Source: Petrosia ficiformis (Eukaryota; Porifera; Demospongiae; Haplosclerida; Petrosiidae). Taken from it: DNA of 64,000 bases. The stretch lies in contig OX345636.1 of assembly GCA_947044365.1 (NCBI GenBank), positions 48,648,896 to 48,712,895 on the forward strand. Direction: 5' to 3'. The notes beneath the pieces were generated by a model that did no database searches, had not been told where the DNA came from, and worked only from the letters and a program-made list of their open reading frames with translations. Within the stretch, counting starts at the first letter, position 1. Each line of letters opens with the position of its first letter. Shown here piece after piece: positions 21,098 through 34,051 of the stretch. The position numbers were made by a program, and so were the translations under genes.

Positions 21098-24000
21098 CTA
21101 TCCAGTTCAATAATTTCATGATCAATATCAACATTACGCTGATACTAATTAAGATTAAATATTAACAAATTACACAAAACTCAAATTTAATAACAAAAGC
21201 AATAAAATGGTTGCTACATAGTTAATAAATGCTCTACTTCATTATTACCATCAAAATTATGATAAAATGAAATATACCCTTAGTTTACTTTATAACTATA
21301 TTGGTATTTACACAGGGGTGTTGTAAACTAGGGAAGCAAAATTCATTTGCGAGAATAATAGATGACTAACCTTCTCTCACTTCAAACTACATTCAGTTCA
21401 ACGCTGTTCAAATGGTCACTGAGTCAGTGGATCCTCATACACACACATACCTAGGCAAGGTGTAAAGTTAGTTCCTTACTATGTGAACATCCCAGGTTAT
21501 GATAATACATACCATAATCAAGTAAGTCAACTATTCAACTGTAAGTGGCAGGCCACATCTTCATGTGACTATGCTATTTTAGCCCCACCCTTTATTTGAT
21601 CCATGAAGTAATTAAAAAAATAGTAATAAATGATGACTACTCGGTGGTTCAGTAAAAGATTAGAATTGGGCTTTTTTCTGAAAACCTTTTTACACTTCCA
21701 TTAATTTTTAATCCTTCATTCAATTCAGTATAAGCACAATGTGAAATACTGAACTAATAAAAGGACATATTGACACCACATAATGATCACCACCTCCAAA
21801 CACAATACACATAGTCTTGCATAGCCATACCCAAACCACTAAAAGGAAGTGTCTGGTGGACTGACCATACATTAATTTGTTCTGAGTACAACTGGGCGGC
21901 AACAAGTATTAACTATCAAGCGATGTGATTGTCTAACTACTTACATTGTCAGGTCTATGTATACATGTGTATCTTGTGTATGGCTGTGACACTAACACAC
22001 AAATGCACATACACATCATATATACTCACCCAGTAGTGTATGTGTAATTCTTTGTTCATTCAATATTATTCGTAAAATAATCATGAATATCCCTAAAGTT
22101 ATGAAACAATACACATATAATAATCAGGGCTACATTTGTGACACTATAATTATATGTACATGTATGAAGGCAACATCATCAACCTGCAAACCCATTGATG
22201 ACAAATTGACAATAATTAATTAGTAAAATATTATTGACAAGTTTATTAATTGATTATCATAACTGCTGATCAACAAAATTTATTACAGTGTAAATGATAT
22301 GTGCTGACATGATATGATGAATTGTAATATTATTCATAGACAATAACAAAAGAGATCTCTTGAGACATTAGTGGACGATTGGACTATATTCATCGATAGA
22401 TAAACAAGGGTGTGGCACTGAAAGTACACATTATTCATCTTTAGTTGAACAAGGGTGGGGCAGTAAAGGTAAGTTCAATTGTATTCATCAGCAGTGGGAG
22501 GAAACACAGCTACAGTGTATGTGTGGTATACTTATGCTGTCAGAACATCACCTGACCTTGAGCCAATCAGATTGTCAATCAGGTGATTATAATTTATTCT
22601 GGTAATGCAAGTATATGTAATTTAATGTAAGGTTATTTGATTCACCGAGCATATACATCACTTATTTGTAACTTTTAAGCAAGATAGACTAACAGACATA
22701 CACAGATTGTTTATATACCCAACTCTGTTTATGCCTAAGCCAAAGTACAGTGCCTACATTTTTAATAAATATTGTATTGAAGTTTTAGTATATAATATGT
22801 GCAGACCAATGTATATATCATATACATGTACATATAGATGATGCATTCAGTTTTTATTGAAATTTAATTATGAAATCATTGTTTTATCTGTGAAATTTAA
22901 TCTATACTCCGTCTTTACTCTTGTGTTACATTAAAACATTTCAAAGAAATATTTATTATCTATCTAGTTAAATTTAATTATCAATAAGAATACAATACAT
23001 AATGTTTGTGGATACTACACATGCATTACTCACAATGTATAGAAATGAGTTCCATTCGTTCATTGCATTTTATTACTAAGTTAATTATTCGAAATGAACA
23101 TCTGTAAGTGGAGATTAGAGAAGTGGTAGAAGTGAAACAATATTATACAAACACTATATATTCACTCTTTATTTCCAATATTCTCCAATAAATTACATGT
23201 ACATTGTAAATAGCATTTAAAGTCAACAAAAAAGCTAGTGTACATTCCATTTGATAGATGGTGATTAGCCATATAATTATTAGCTGTAAATGTTTTAAAG
23301 ATTCTCATTATACACATACATGTAGGGTATGCATTTGCTTTCAAAAAATAATTTTCTATGTAGATTAATAGTACAATATTGTCAATTAACCTGTCATTAT
23401 ATAAATGTTACAAATGTTCATAATTATGTCAATCTGGTGTCATAGGCTATGAAGCACCCCGGAGAATTAGGCACCCTAAGTAATTTCACTCGAGTTGTTG
23501 ATATTTTAAATTTCTAAATTACGCTTTATCAAGTGAGTCAAGCACACAAAATACAATAAAAGACAGCATTGCAATACAAATAAACACATAATCATGATTA
23601 GGTACTATAACTAGATGTAGTCTTAATGAAAATCATTGTGGGGCTACACTGAGCAGACTAGCATGGTTTGGGTATACACGTGGCATTTAGTGTGAATAAT
23701 GGCAAAGAGGAACTAAATGTATCGGAGCTGAAAGAAAGTAAAATTACACTTTAATGTGCTGTAAAGCATTTCTGCTTCATTTCATGATGTGATCTTGGAG
23801 TTTATCACAAGTTGTCACTTAATGCACAAAAAAAAAAATTCACAATGAACAATGCAGATATTGTTGCATCTGTTCAGGAAGTGTGACTGAATGTTATATT
23901 GTTATGAGAGTACAGAAGTTTTTCATAGTTGAATTTATTCATTCATTATTCAACCATTATTACTATCATGATGTTTTGTTGAGTTTTGTATAATGCCAAC

Positions 24001-24379
24001 TCCAGTGGCCTAAAAAAATTAGGCATCTCGCTAAGCTAGACCGATATCCTCAGTCATAGAGTCTAATTGGTAGCAGTGAAATACAGTAAGTCATCATGCA
24101 CCTACAAGCTACATTGGATTTAGTGTTGGCTGATTAAGAAATAGTAATAATTGTGATGAGCCTAAGCGAGGTTCAATTTAATAACTATAATGGTGAAATG
24201 TCTGTTTGTTTGACAGTCCGTCATACTATATAAATGATCCTGTTTTATATACATGTAGCCCATGTGCATTAGTACTGATTCTATCTACGAGATGAAACAG
24301 GCTACATCGTCAAAGGGGAAAGAGACGGAACATGTAGTGCTGCCCTAAAGCTTAAAGAGAGGTAAGATACACTGTGCTG
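21098..24379. repeat. Segmental duplication, copy 1
   Basis: First copy of a repeated non-coding block. Its left part (21098-22560) recurs at 24380-25810 and 29738-30780. Its right part (22164-24379) recurs almost unchanged at 27521-29738. No gene is evident. One short stretch at 24280-24360 (frame with RDETGYIVKGERDG, then a GTAAGA donor) could be an exon, and it is kept in copy 3. Minus-strand reading of 21720-21905 is open in all copies but lacks coding character. Confidence 0.85.
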
Positions 24380-27300
24380 TCCAGTTCAATAATTTCGATC
24401 AATATCAACATTATGCTATTATACATGTACATAGTTAATAAATGATCTACTTCAATAATACCATCAAAATTATGATAAAATGAAATATACCCTTAGTTTA
24501 CTTTATAACTATATTGGTATTTACACAGGGGTGTTGTAAACTAGGGAAGCAAAATTCATTTGCGAGAATAATAGATGACTAACCTTCTCTCACTTCAAAC
24601 TACATTCAGTTCAACGCTGTTCAAATGGTCACTGAGTCAGTGGATCCTCATACACACACATACCTAGGCAAGGTGTAAAGTTAGTTCCTCACTATGTGAA
24701 CATCCCAGGTTATGATAATACATACCATAATCAAGTAAGTCAACTATTCAACTGTAAGTGGCAGGCCACATCTTCATGTGACTATGCTATTTTAGCCCCA
24801 CCCTTTATTTGATCCATGAAGTAAATAAAAAAAATAGTTACACTTCCTTTTTAACTAATAAATGATGACTACTTTGTGGTTCAGTAAAAGATTAGAATTG
24901 TGCTTTTTTCTGATATTCTTTTTATAAAATAATAACATAATTCTATGAAATGTTTACTTTTTCATTCAATTCAGTATAAGCACAATATGAATTACTGAAC
25001 TAATAAAAGGACATATTGACACCACATAATGATCACCACCTCCAAACACAATACACATAGTCTTGCATAGCCATACCCAAACCACTAAAAGGAAGTGTCT
25101 GGTGGACTGACCATACATTAATTTGTTCTGAGTACAACTGGGCGGCAACAAGTATTAACTATCAAGCGATGTGATTGTCTAACTACTTACATTGTCAGGT
25201 CTATGTATACATGTGTATCTTGTGTATGGCTGTGACACTAACACACAAATGCACATACACATCATATATACTCACCCAGTAGTGTATGTGTAATTCTTTG
25301 TTCATTCAATATTATTCGTAAAATAATCATGAATATCCCTAAAGTTATGAAACAATACACATATAATAATCAGGGCTACATTTGTGACACTATAATTATA
25401 TGTACATGTATGAAGGCAACATCATCAACCTGCAAACCCATTGATGACAAATTGACAATAATTAATTAGTAAAATATTATTGACAAGTTTATTAATTGAT
25501 TATCATAACTGCTGATCAACAAAATTTATTACAGTGTAAATGATGTGCTGACATGATATGATGAATTGTAATATTATTCATAGACAATAACAAAAGAGAT
25601 CTCTTGAGACATTAGTGGACGATTGGACTATATTCATTGATAGATAAACAAGGGTGTGGCACTGAAAGTACACATTATTCCTCTTTAGTTGAACAAGGGC
25701 GGGGCAGTAAAGGTAAGTTCAATTGTATTCATCAGCAGTGGGAGCAAACACAGCAGTGTATGTGTGGTATACTTATTGGCTCAAACACAGAACATCACCT
25801 GACCTTGAGCCAATCAATTGTCAATTTGTCATCAATGCGTATATCGATTATGAAATCATTGTTTAATCTGTGAAATATAATCTATACTCCGTCTTTACTC
25901 TTGTGTTACATTAAAACTTTTCAAAGAAATATTTATTATCTATCTAGTTAAATTTAATTATCAATAAGAATACAATACATAATGTTTGTGGATACTACAC
26001 ATGCATTACTCACAATGTATAGAAATGAGTTCCATTCGTTCGTTGCATTTCATTACTAAGTTAATTATTTGAAATGAACATCTGTAAGTGGAGATTAGAG
26101 AAGTGATGAAAGTGAAGTATACTTATGCTGACAGAACATCACCTGACCTTGAGCCAATCACATTGTCAATCAATTGATGGTAATTTATTCTGGTAATGCA
26201 AGTATATGTAATTTAATTCAAGGTCAGTTGATTCACCGAGCATATACATCACTTATTTGTAACTTTTAAGCAAGATAGACTAACAGACATACACAGATTG
26301 TTTATATACCCAACTCTGTTTATGCCTAAGCCAAAGTACAGTGCCTACGTTTTTGATAAATGTTGTATTGAGTTTTTAGTATGTAATATGTGCAGACCAA
26401 TGTATATATCATATACATGTACATATAGATGATGCATTCAGTTTTTCTTGAAATTTAATTATGAAATCATTGTTTTATCTGTGAAATTTAATCTATACTC
26501 CATCTTTACTCTTGTGTTACATTAAAATTTTTAAAGAAATATTATCTAGGTAAATTTAATTATCAATAAGAATACAATACATAATGTTTGTGGATACTAC
26601 ACATGCATTACTCACAATGTATAGAAATGAGTTCCATTCGTTCATTGCATTTTATTACTAAGTTAATTATTTGAAATGAACATCTGTAAGTGGAGATTAG
26701 AGAAGTGATGGAAGTGAAACAATAATTATTATACAAACATAATATATTCACTCTCTGTTTCCAATATTCTCCAATACATTTCATGTACATTGTACATGGC
26801 ATGGAATAGTCCATTTTAAGGCTAAACACTATAATTATTTTAATGCTGTTTTGTAGTATCATTACTAAATCAAAAGTACATATTTGATAAGTTTACACAG
26901 ATTACACACACACCTAGGTGATCAGATGTACATGTGCATGTAACAGGAATATTATAAACAGTTCTGAAACACTATACTTAAAACATTGAAGTACATGTAC
27001 ACATGTACATGTAGTGTCAAGTCTATAATAATAAGATACATAACAACTTAAAATCATAATATTACAACTGACAGAGACTGCAGTTTTCTTCAGTACAAAT
27101 TAATTCCTAAGCATAAAATAATGTAATATTTATGATATTAACCTCTTTCAGTTGTTATAGACAGAATTCAACTACAAAACATAACTACAAAACATGATCT
27201 TAAAGCTATAAAATCGATAGCAGGCATTTCAGTGTCCACAGACAAAAAAGTAGGCAAACTTCTACAAATAGATACACATTTAGTAAACAGAAGAAGTAAG

Positions 27301-27520
27301 CTAACTCAGAGATTAGCACACAGACACATACATATACACTTACAATCAGCTCACTCAGTGATGTACATGTAATGTTTCTTCATTCAATCTTATCCACTGT
27401 AAAATTAATAATTATGAAGATTTTAAAGTTATGAAACACTATAAGCTCATAATTATACATGTACATAACATTATTATTATTATTAAGATTATATGTTTGA
27501 CATTACATATGAAATGAAGT
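24380..27520. repeat. Segmental duplication, copy 2 (rearranged)
   Basis: Runs parallel to copy 1 at an offset of about 3,245 bp up to about 25810. It then departs: the stretch ending GAACATCTGTAAGTGGAGAT appears twice, at 25850-26110 and 26450-26710, an internal duplication of about 600 bp. After 26780 it is unlike the others and contains TACATGTA runs at 26930-27015. No gene recognised. Confidence 0.8.
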
Positions 27521-30500
27521 ATGAAGGCAACATCATCAACCTGCAAACCCATTGATGACAAATTGACAATAATTAATTAGTAAAATATTATTGACAAGTT
27601 TATTAATTGATTATCATAACTGCTGATCAACAAAATTTATTACAGTGTAAATGATGTGCTGACATGATATGATGAATTGTAATATTATTCATAGACAATA
27701 ACAAAAGAGATCTCTTGAGACATTAGTGGACGATTGGACTATATTCATCGATAGATAAACAAGGGTGTGGCACTGAAAGTACACATTATTCATCTTTAGT
27801 TGAACAAGGGTGGGGCAGTAAAGGTAAGTTCAATTGTATTCATCAGCAGTGGGAGGAAACACAGCTACAGTGTATGTGTGGTATACTTATGCTGACAGAA
27901 CATCACCTGACCTTGAGCCAATCACATTGTCAATCAATTGATGGTAATTTATTCTGGTAATGCAAGTATATGTAATTTTATGTAAGGTTATTTGATTCAC
28001 CGAACATATACATCACTTATTTGTAACTTTTAAGCAAGATAGACTAACAGACATACACAGATGGTTTATATACCTAACTCTGTTTATGCCTAAGCCAAAG
28101 TACAGTGCCTACATTTTTAATAAATATTGTATTGAAGTTTTAGTATATAATATGTGCAGACCAATGTATATATCATATACATGTACATATAGATGATGCA
28201 TTCAGTTTTTATTGAAATTTAATTATGAAATCATTGTTTTATCTGTGAAATTTAATCTATACTCCGTCTTTACTCTTGTGTTACATTAAAACATTTCAAA
28301 GAAATATTTATTATCTATCTAGTTAAATTTAATTATCAATAAGAATACAATACATAATGTTTGTGGATACTACACATGCATTACTCACAATGTATAGAAA
28401 TGAGTTCCATTCGTTCATTGCATTTTATTACTAAGTTAATTATTCGAAATGAACATCTGTAAGTGGAGATTAGAGAAGTGGTAGAAGTGAAACAATATTA
28501 TACAAACACTATATATTCACTCTTTATTTCCAATATTCTCCAATAAATTACATGTACATTGTAAATAGCATTTAAAGTCAACAAAAAAGCTAGTGTACAT
28601 TCCATTTGATAGATGGTGATTAGCCATAATTATAATTATTAGCTGAAAATGTTTTAAAGATTCTCATTATACACATACATGTAGGGTATGCATTTGCTTT
28701 CAAAAAATAATTTTCTATGTAGATTAATAGTACAATATTGTCAATTAACCTGTCATTATATAAATGTTACAAATGTTCATAATTATGTCAATCTGGTGTC
28801 ATAGGCTATGAAGCACCCCGGAGAATTAGGCACCCTAAGTAATTTCACTCGAGTTGTTGATATTTTAAATTTCTAAATTACGCTTTATCAAGTGAGTCAA
28901 GCACACAAAATACAATAAAAGACAGCATTGCAATACAAATAAACACATAATCATGATTAGGTACTATAACTAGATGTAGTCTTAATGAAAATCATTGTGG
29001 GGCTACACTGAGCAGACTAGCATGGTTTGGGTATACACGTGGCATTTAGTGTGAATAATGGCAAAGAGGAACTAAATGTATCGGAGCTGAAAGAAAGTAA
29101 AATTACACTTTAATGTGCTGTAAAGCATTTCCGCTTCATTTCATGATGTGATCTTGGAGTTTATCACAAGTTGTCACTTAATGCACAAAAAAAAAAATTC
29201 ACAATGAACACTGCAGATATTGTTGCATCTGTTCAGGAAGTGTGACTGAATGTTATATTGTTATGAGAGTACAGAAGTTTTTCATAGTTGAATTTATTCA
29301 TTCATTATTCAACCATTATTACTATCATGATGTTTTGTTGAGTTTTGTATAATGCCAACTCCAGTGGCCTAAAAAAATTAGGCATCTCGCTAAGCTAGAC
29401 CGATATCCTCAGTCATAGAGTCTAATTGGTAGCAGTGAAATACAGTAAGTCATCATGCACCTACAAGCTACATTGGATTTAGTGTTGGCTGATTAAGAAA
29501 TAGTAATAATTGTGATGAGCCTAAGCGAGGTTCAATTTAATAACTATAATGGTGAAATGTCTGTTTGTTTGACAGTCCGTCATACTATATAAATGATCCT
29601 GTTTTATATACATGTAGCCCATGTGCATTAGTACTGATTCTATCTACGAGATGAAACAGGCTACATCGTCAAAGGGGAAAGAGACGGAACATGTAGTGCT
29701 GCCCTAAAGCTTAAAGAGAGGTAAGATACACTGTGCTGTCCAGTTCAATAATTTCGATCAATATCAACATTATGCTATTATACATGTACATAGTTAATAA
29801 ATGATCTACTTCAATAATACCATCAAAATTATGATAAAATGAAATATACCCTTAGTTTACTTTATAACTATATTGGTATTTACACAGGGGTGTTGTAAAC
29901 TAGGGAAGCAAAATTCATTTGCGAGAATAATAGATGACTAACCTTCTCTCACTTCAAACTACATTCAGTTCAACGCTGTTCAAATGGTCACTGAGTCAGT
30001 GGATCCTCATACACACACATACCTAGGCAAGGTGTAAAGTTAGTTCCTCACTATGTGAACATCTCAGGTTATGATAATACATACCATAATCAAGTAAGTC
30101 AACTATTCAACTGTAAGTGGCAGGCCACATCTTCATGTGACTATGCTATTTTAGCCCCACCCTTTATTTGATCCATGAAGTAAATAAAAAAAATAGTTAC
30201 ACTTCCTTTTTAACTAATAAATGATGACTACTTTGTGGTTCAGTAAAAGATTAGAATTGTGCTTTTTTCTGATATTCTTTTTATAAAATAATAACATAAT
30301 TCTATGAAATGTTTACTTTTTCATTCAATTCAGTATAAGCACAATATGAATTACTGAACTAATAAAAGGACATATTGACACCACATAATGATCACCACCT
30401 CCAAACACAATACACATAGTCTTGCATAGCGATACCCAAACCACTACAAAGGAAGTGTCTGGTGGACTGACCATACATCAATTTGTTCTGAGTACAACTG

Positions 30501-30990
30501 GGCGGCAACAAGTATTAACTATCAAGCGATGTGATTGTCTAACTACTTACATTGTCAGGTCTATGTTTACATGTGTATCTTGTGTATGGCTGTGACACTA
30601 ACCCACAAATGCACATACACATCATATATACTCACCCAGTAGTGTATGTGTAATTCTTTGTTCATTCAATATTATTCGTAAAATAATCATGAATATCCCT
30701 AAAGTTATGAAACAATACACATATAATAATCAGGGCTACATTTGTGACACTATAATTATATGTATGAAGGCAATATCATCAAAAATACTGAAATACCACT
30801 GATGACAAATTGACAATAATTATTAATTAGTAAAATAAAATTGATTATCATAACTGCTGATCCACAAAATTCATTATAGTGTAAATAATATATGCCCTAA
30901 CATGATAAGATGAATTGCAAAATTATTCATAGACAATAACAAGAGATCTCTTGAGACCCTAGTGGACTATTGGAATAAACATTTTGTTGC
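27521..30990. repeat. Segmental duplication, copy 3
   Basis: 27521 to about 30772 matches 22164 to about 25412 at a nearly constant offset of 5,357-5,359 bp, with few differences by eye (for example single-base changes near 29127 and 29211). After about 30775 the match to copy 2 weakens and ends near 30960. No gene recognised. Confidence 0.85.
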
Positions 30991-31324
30991 TTTAATAACG
31001 TGCATGAAATAAATTGGTGGAGCTAAAAATTGACAGTCATGGCAGAAAGCTTAGAGCCAGCTTGATGTTGTAGCAGTCACTACTTCAACAACTGTACTTG
31101 ATTTCAAGTTGTGATTTGATAGTGATAGCCTTCAAACAAGATGAGTTATGTTTCCATGTACTTAATACTGTTGATTTCACTTCCATTTGAACAGAGTGTG
31201 CGTAAAAGCGAGAGATCGTGTGCTGACTAACCCTTTCAGTTTTAAAAGGTTGTAATTTTACAACTTCCTGTCAGAGAGGAAGTGCAACCAACTTAATAGA
31301 ATACTGAATTTAAAACCAGTGTGG

Positions 31325-31600
31325 TGGCGGCGGCATCTTCAGCTTGTGTTGGTATTCTCTCTTCTCTCCTTCTACATCTACTTCTTTCTGCTTCCAGTCT
31401 TGTCCCTCGATGCTCTGGGCTCTCTACTGCTCTTTGCCTACTCACTCTCATTCTGTCAGCTTCCAGTCTCCCTGCTCGATCCTCTAGGGTCTCTAATGTT
31501 CTTCACCTCCTTGATTAAGATCTTAATCAATCACCTTTCAGTCCTTCTTGGTGTTGCTCTGGGGTCTCTGACCGTCTCCCAAGTCCTCCTACACGCAGCT
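31325..31600 (-). pseudogene. Arg/Glu-rich peptide-repeat (STPR-like) fragment
   Basis: On the minus strand an imperfect repeat of about 24 residues reads RSETPEQHQEGLK, then in another frame TLETLEDRAGRLEADRMRV, then VESPEHRGTRLEAERSRC. The ETPEQR.ARLEA..R pattern resembles the score-and-three peptide repeats found in invertebrate DNA-binding and transposon-associated proteins. A frame break near 31505-31520 and the lack of any flanking domain point to a relic. The plus-strand open frame over the same bases is hydrophobic and is explained as its shadow. Confidence 0.5.
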
Positions 31601-31703
31601 CTAACTCTTGTTGTCACGATGTCATGTTCCACTTATTTGAATTGTCAATTTTTTTTTTCTTTACTGAATAATGTATACGGTATACGTAAATAGAAAGTAA
31701 TAG

Positions 31704-32471
31704 AGGTGGGCGATACAAGCACGAGTACTTATTACGTATTCGTTCGTGTATGTACTATTCGAATACTTGCGGGGGTTAATTAAAAGTTATTATATAATAT
31801 TTTCTTGTGTCCACTTGCGCGAGTATGCGTTGTATACGTAGTTAAGGAAGTTGCGTCATTCCCGGGGGGCTCGGTCAATTAATGGGTGTGGCGCGTAAAG
31901 GAACGCGCGTCTACGACCAGCAGAAAGAAAGCTGCCTGTAGCTAAGTAGCTTACGTAGAAACTGGAACTAATAGCTAGCTATTTTGCCTGAAATATATTG
32001 CTAAAGTTCTACAAGGTTTTTTGAAAGGTCAGGAGAGTAGATAATCAAAATAATAAGCTGTTGTCTTTCATGCTTGATAAAGTCAGCCATGATTACTGAA
32101 TGCTGGACACCACAAAACAGTCATAGGGATACTTTATCTTCACTTAAATTTGTAAAGCAATCATAGGGATGTTTTTTTTCTCTATATACACTTGTTAATT
32201 TTTTCTCTATATAAACAATAAGAAACAGTATTTTGTCAGCATTTTTTTAATTTCAGCCAACCGACTTCTTCGCTCTAACAACAGTTGGCCAGCCTTTGAA
32301 AAGACCCTTTCAGTTCTCAGAACTGTTCTATTGAAGCTGACTACTTCAATCTCAGTCTCACAGCTGCAATTCTACCACGAGTTCTCACGTGGAGAAACAT
32401 TGCACATGCGCATAATACTCATTAACGTACTCGTGAGTATTTCAAGTAGTTCGTCGTAGTATCGCCCACCT
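31704..32471. mobile_element. hAT-type non-autonomous element
   Basis: A 768-bp element with inverted ends AGGTGGGCGATAC and GTATCGCCCACCT, followed inward by related CGAGTACTTATTACG and CGTACTCGTGAGTATT. TAATA flanks both ends, though a full 8-bp duplication is not clear. Minus-strand residues ERVFSKAGQLLLERRSRL at about 32262-32320 are the hAT C-terminal dimerisation motif, so this is a deletion product of a hAT transposon that kept the end of its transposase. Parts recur inverted at 38740-39060 in a HARS intron and at 10505-10590. Confidence 0.75.
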
Positions 32472-32811
32472 AATATTAATTTACGGTATGTGTGACAGAC
32501 AGACAGACAAACGCCACACTACACATTAGGTTAGGTTCGCTTAAGCTCGTCAATTATATAATAATGTTACAGTGGTTACAAGACAATCAAATCTGCTGAT
32601 GAACTTGTATATATGATGTAAAAAGTATACTTCTAAGAATCAATGTAATATTATTCATAGCAACATTAACAGTAAAAGTAATATTATTCATAGCAACAGC
32701 AAAAGAATCTAAAAGGTATTTCAGACATGTTGAAAGAGCCATAATTATTAAACCTTTAAACTGCGAAATTATTAATTAATGTTAAAAGACAAGGGAATAC
32801 TATAAGGGGGA

Positions 32812-33118
32812 AGGAGAAAAAGCGGAAACGGCGGAAACGGCGGAAACTGATAATAAACATCACATTTGTGATGAACAAAATCATATTTAGCAAAGTTGTT
32901 GATGTTTATAAAGTCATGGATGTTTAACAAAAAATGGGGATTGGATTGTTAGGGTTATCATCCATGTTGTTTGAGTCGGGAGAGGTGAATATAGACTCAA
33001 ACAACATGGATGATAACCCTAACAATCCCAGGGCCTAAACTGGGGGGGTTCCACCCCCCCCCCCCCCCCCCAAGTTTGTCAGGATTGCCATTTCCGCTGT
33101 TTCCGCTTTTTCTTCTTC
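32812..33118. mobile_element. Foldback-like element with perfect 35-bp inner palindrome
   Basis: The outer arms pair GAGAAAAAGCGGAAACGGCG near 32815-32840 with CGCTGTTTCCGCTTTTTCTT near 33094-33115. Inside, 32943-32977 and 32994-33028 are perfect reverse complements over 35 bp with a 16-bp spacer. A G7 run (33042-33048) and a run of 19 C (33054-33072) follow. The element abuts the truncated kinase on its right. Confidence 0.7.
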
Positions 33119-33149
33119 CCAAACCAATGCTAATGTTTCTTCTCATAAA

Positions 33150-33529
33150 GGCGATGTTCAGGTGACCTGTGTTTTTCATGATAATTCTGAAGATCACCAC
33201 CTTTGCAATAGTCAGTAACTATAGCAACACCTCTACTGCTGTAAATCTAAACCAATGCAAAAATCCTATGATATTATCATGTTTCAACCTCATCAAAATT
33301 GCAACCTCTTGCCAAGTTTCCACTTATGAGTAAAGAAAGATGTGCCCCAATACTGCTATGAGAGGCCTTCCCACTTTACTGCAACGTCTCGATTGTTCTG
33401 ATTGTCATATGCAAGCATAACAGTTCCCAAACCACCCCTACCAAGCACCTTAGAGTATTTGAATCTTCTCTTATCTGTAGCCTCTTCATTAGCTTCAGCA
33501 ACAAAGTCACTTGCACAACTTACAGCCAT
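33150..33529 (-). pseudogene. Protein kinase N-lobe fragment
   Basis: The minus strand opens with ATG at 33529 and reads FKYSKVLGRGGLGTVMLAYD, a glycine-rich loop, then RDVAVK with the ATP-anchoring lysine (about 33380). Further on, EVAILMRLKHDNIIGFL gives the alpha-C glutamate and following strand. After a frame change, VAIVTDYCKGGDLQNY gives the hinge. Stops and frameshifts lie between these parts. The catalytic loop and C-lobe are absent because the sequence runs into the foldback element near 33118. The pattern fits a Ser/Thr kinase; the subfamily cannot be told. Confidence 0.65.
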
Positions 33530-34051
33530 TTATTTGTATTGTAGCTACTCGATACGAATATACAAAAATTACTATAGCATAATTAAAAAGAAGGAAGCCT
33601 TAGATAGTATAGATAGATGGACTCCTAGTTTGTAACAAAACAGTCATTTTCACATTGTATGCATACTATGCAGTCGTGGCACACAATAACTCTTGCGTTT
33701 TTGCGCAGATACACTCATTTCGATGCACTTTAATACTATAGAGGGCATTCTTCAAACCGACATAATTATTAGTATTTGCATTTATAACTTTAGTTAACTG
33801 AAACAGCACTATGAAAACTATTAGTTAACTATAACTAAAATATAAAAAAATATTAGTTAGATATTACTAAAACATCATTGAAATTAAGAAAGTTTAGTTA
33901 ACTATAACTAAAACAACACTAATGACTACGTTTAACCAGGGATAGCACATGTGTAACTAACACAAAATGTGTATTATTTTACTACACGTTATCAAATAAC
34001 TATGAAAAACATAATCGGCGATAAATGATTTTGAAAATCATATGCCAGTTG
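33530..34051. other. Intergenic spacer 3' of HAL
   Basis: AT-rich with AGTTAACTATAACTAAAA repeats between 33790 and 33920. No gene seen. It should contain the HAL polyadenylation region. Confidence 0.4.

Noticed and set aside
21720..25151. Minus-strand 61-residue frames present in duplicated copies
   Set aside because: They are kept only because the segments are recently duplicated; no domain, splice signals or coding bias support them.
31319..31693. Plus-strand hydrophobic frame of 124 residues resembling a membrane protein
   Set aside because: It is the complement of the Arg/Glu-rich peptide-repeat frame on the minus strand; the leucines mirror CTC/CTG-rich anticodons and there is no promoter or homologue sense.
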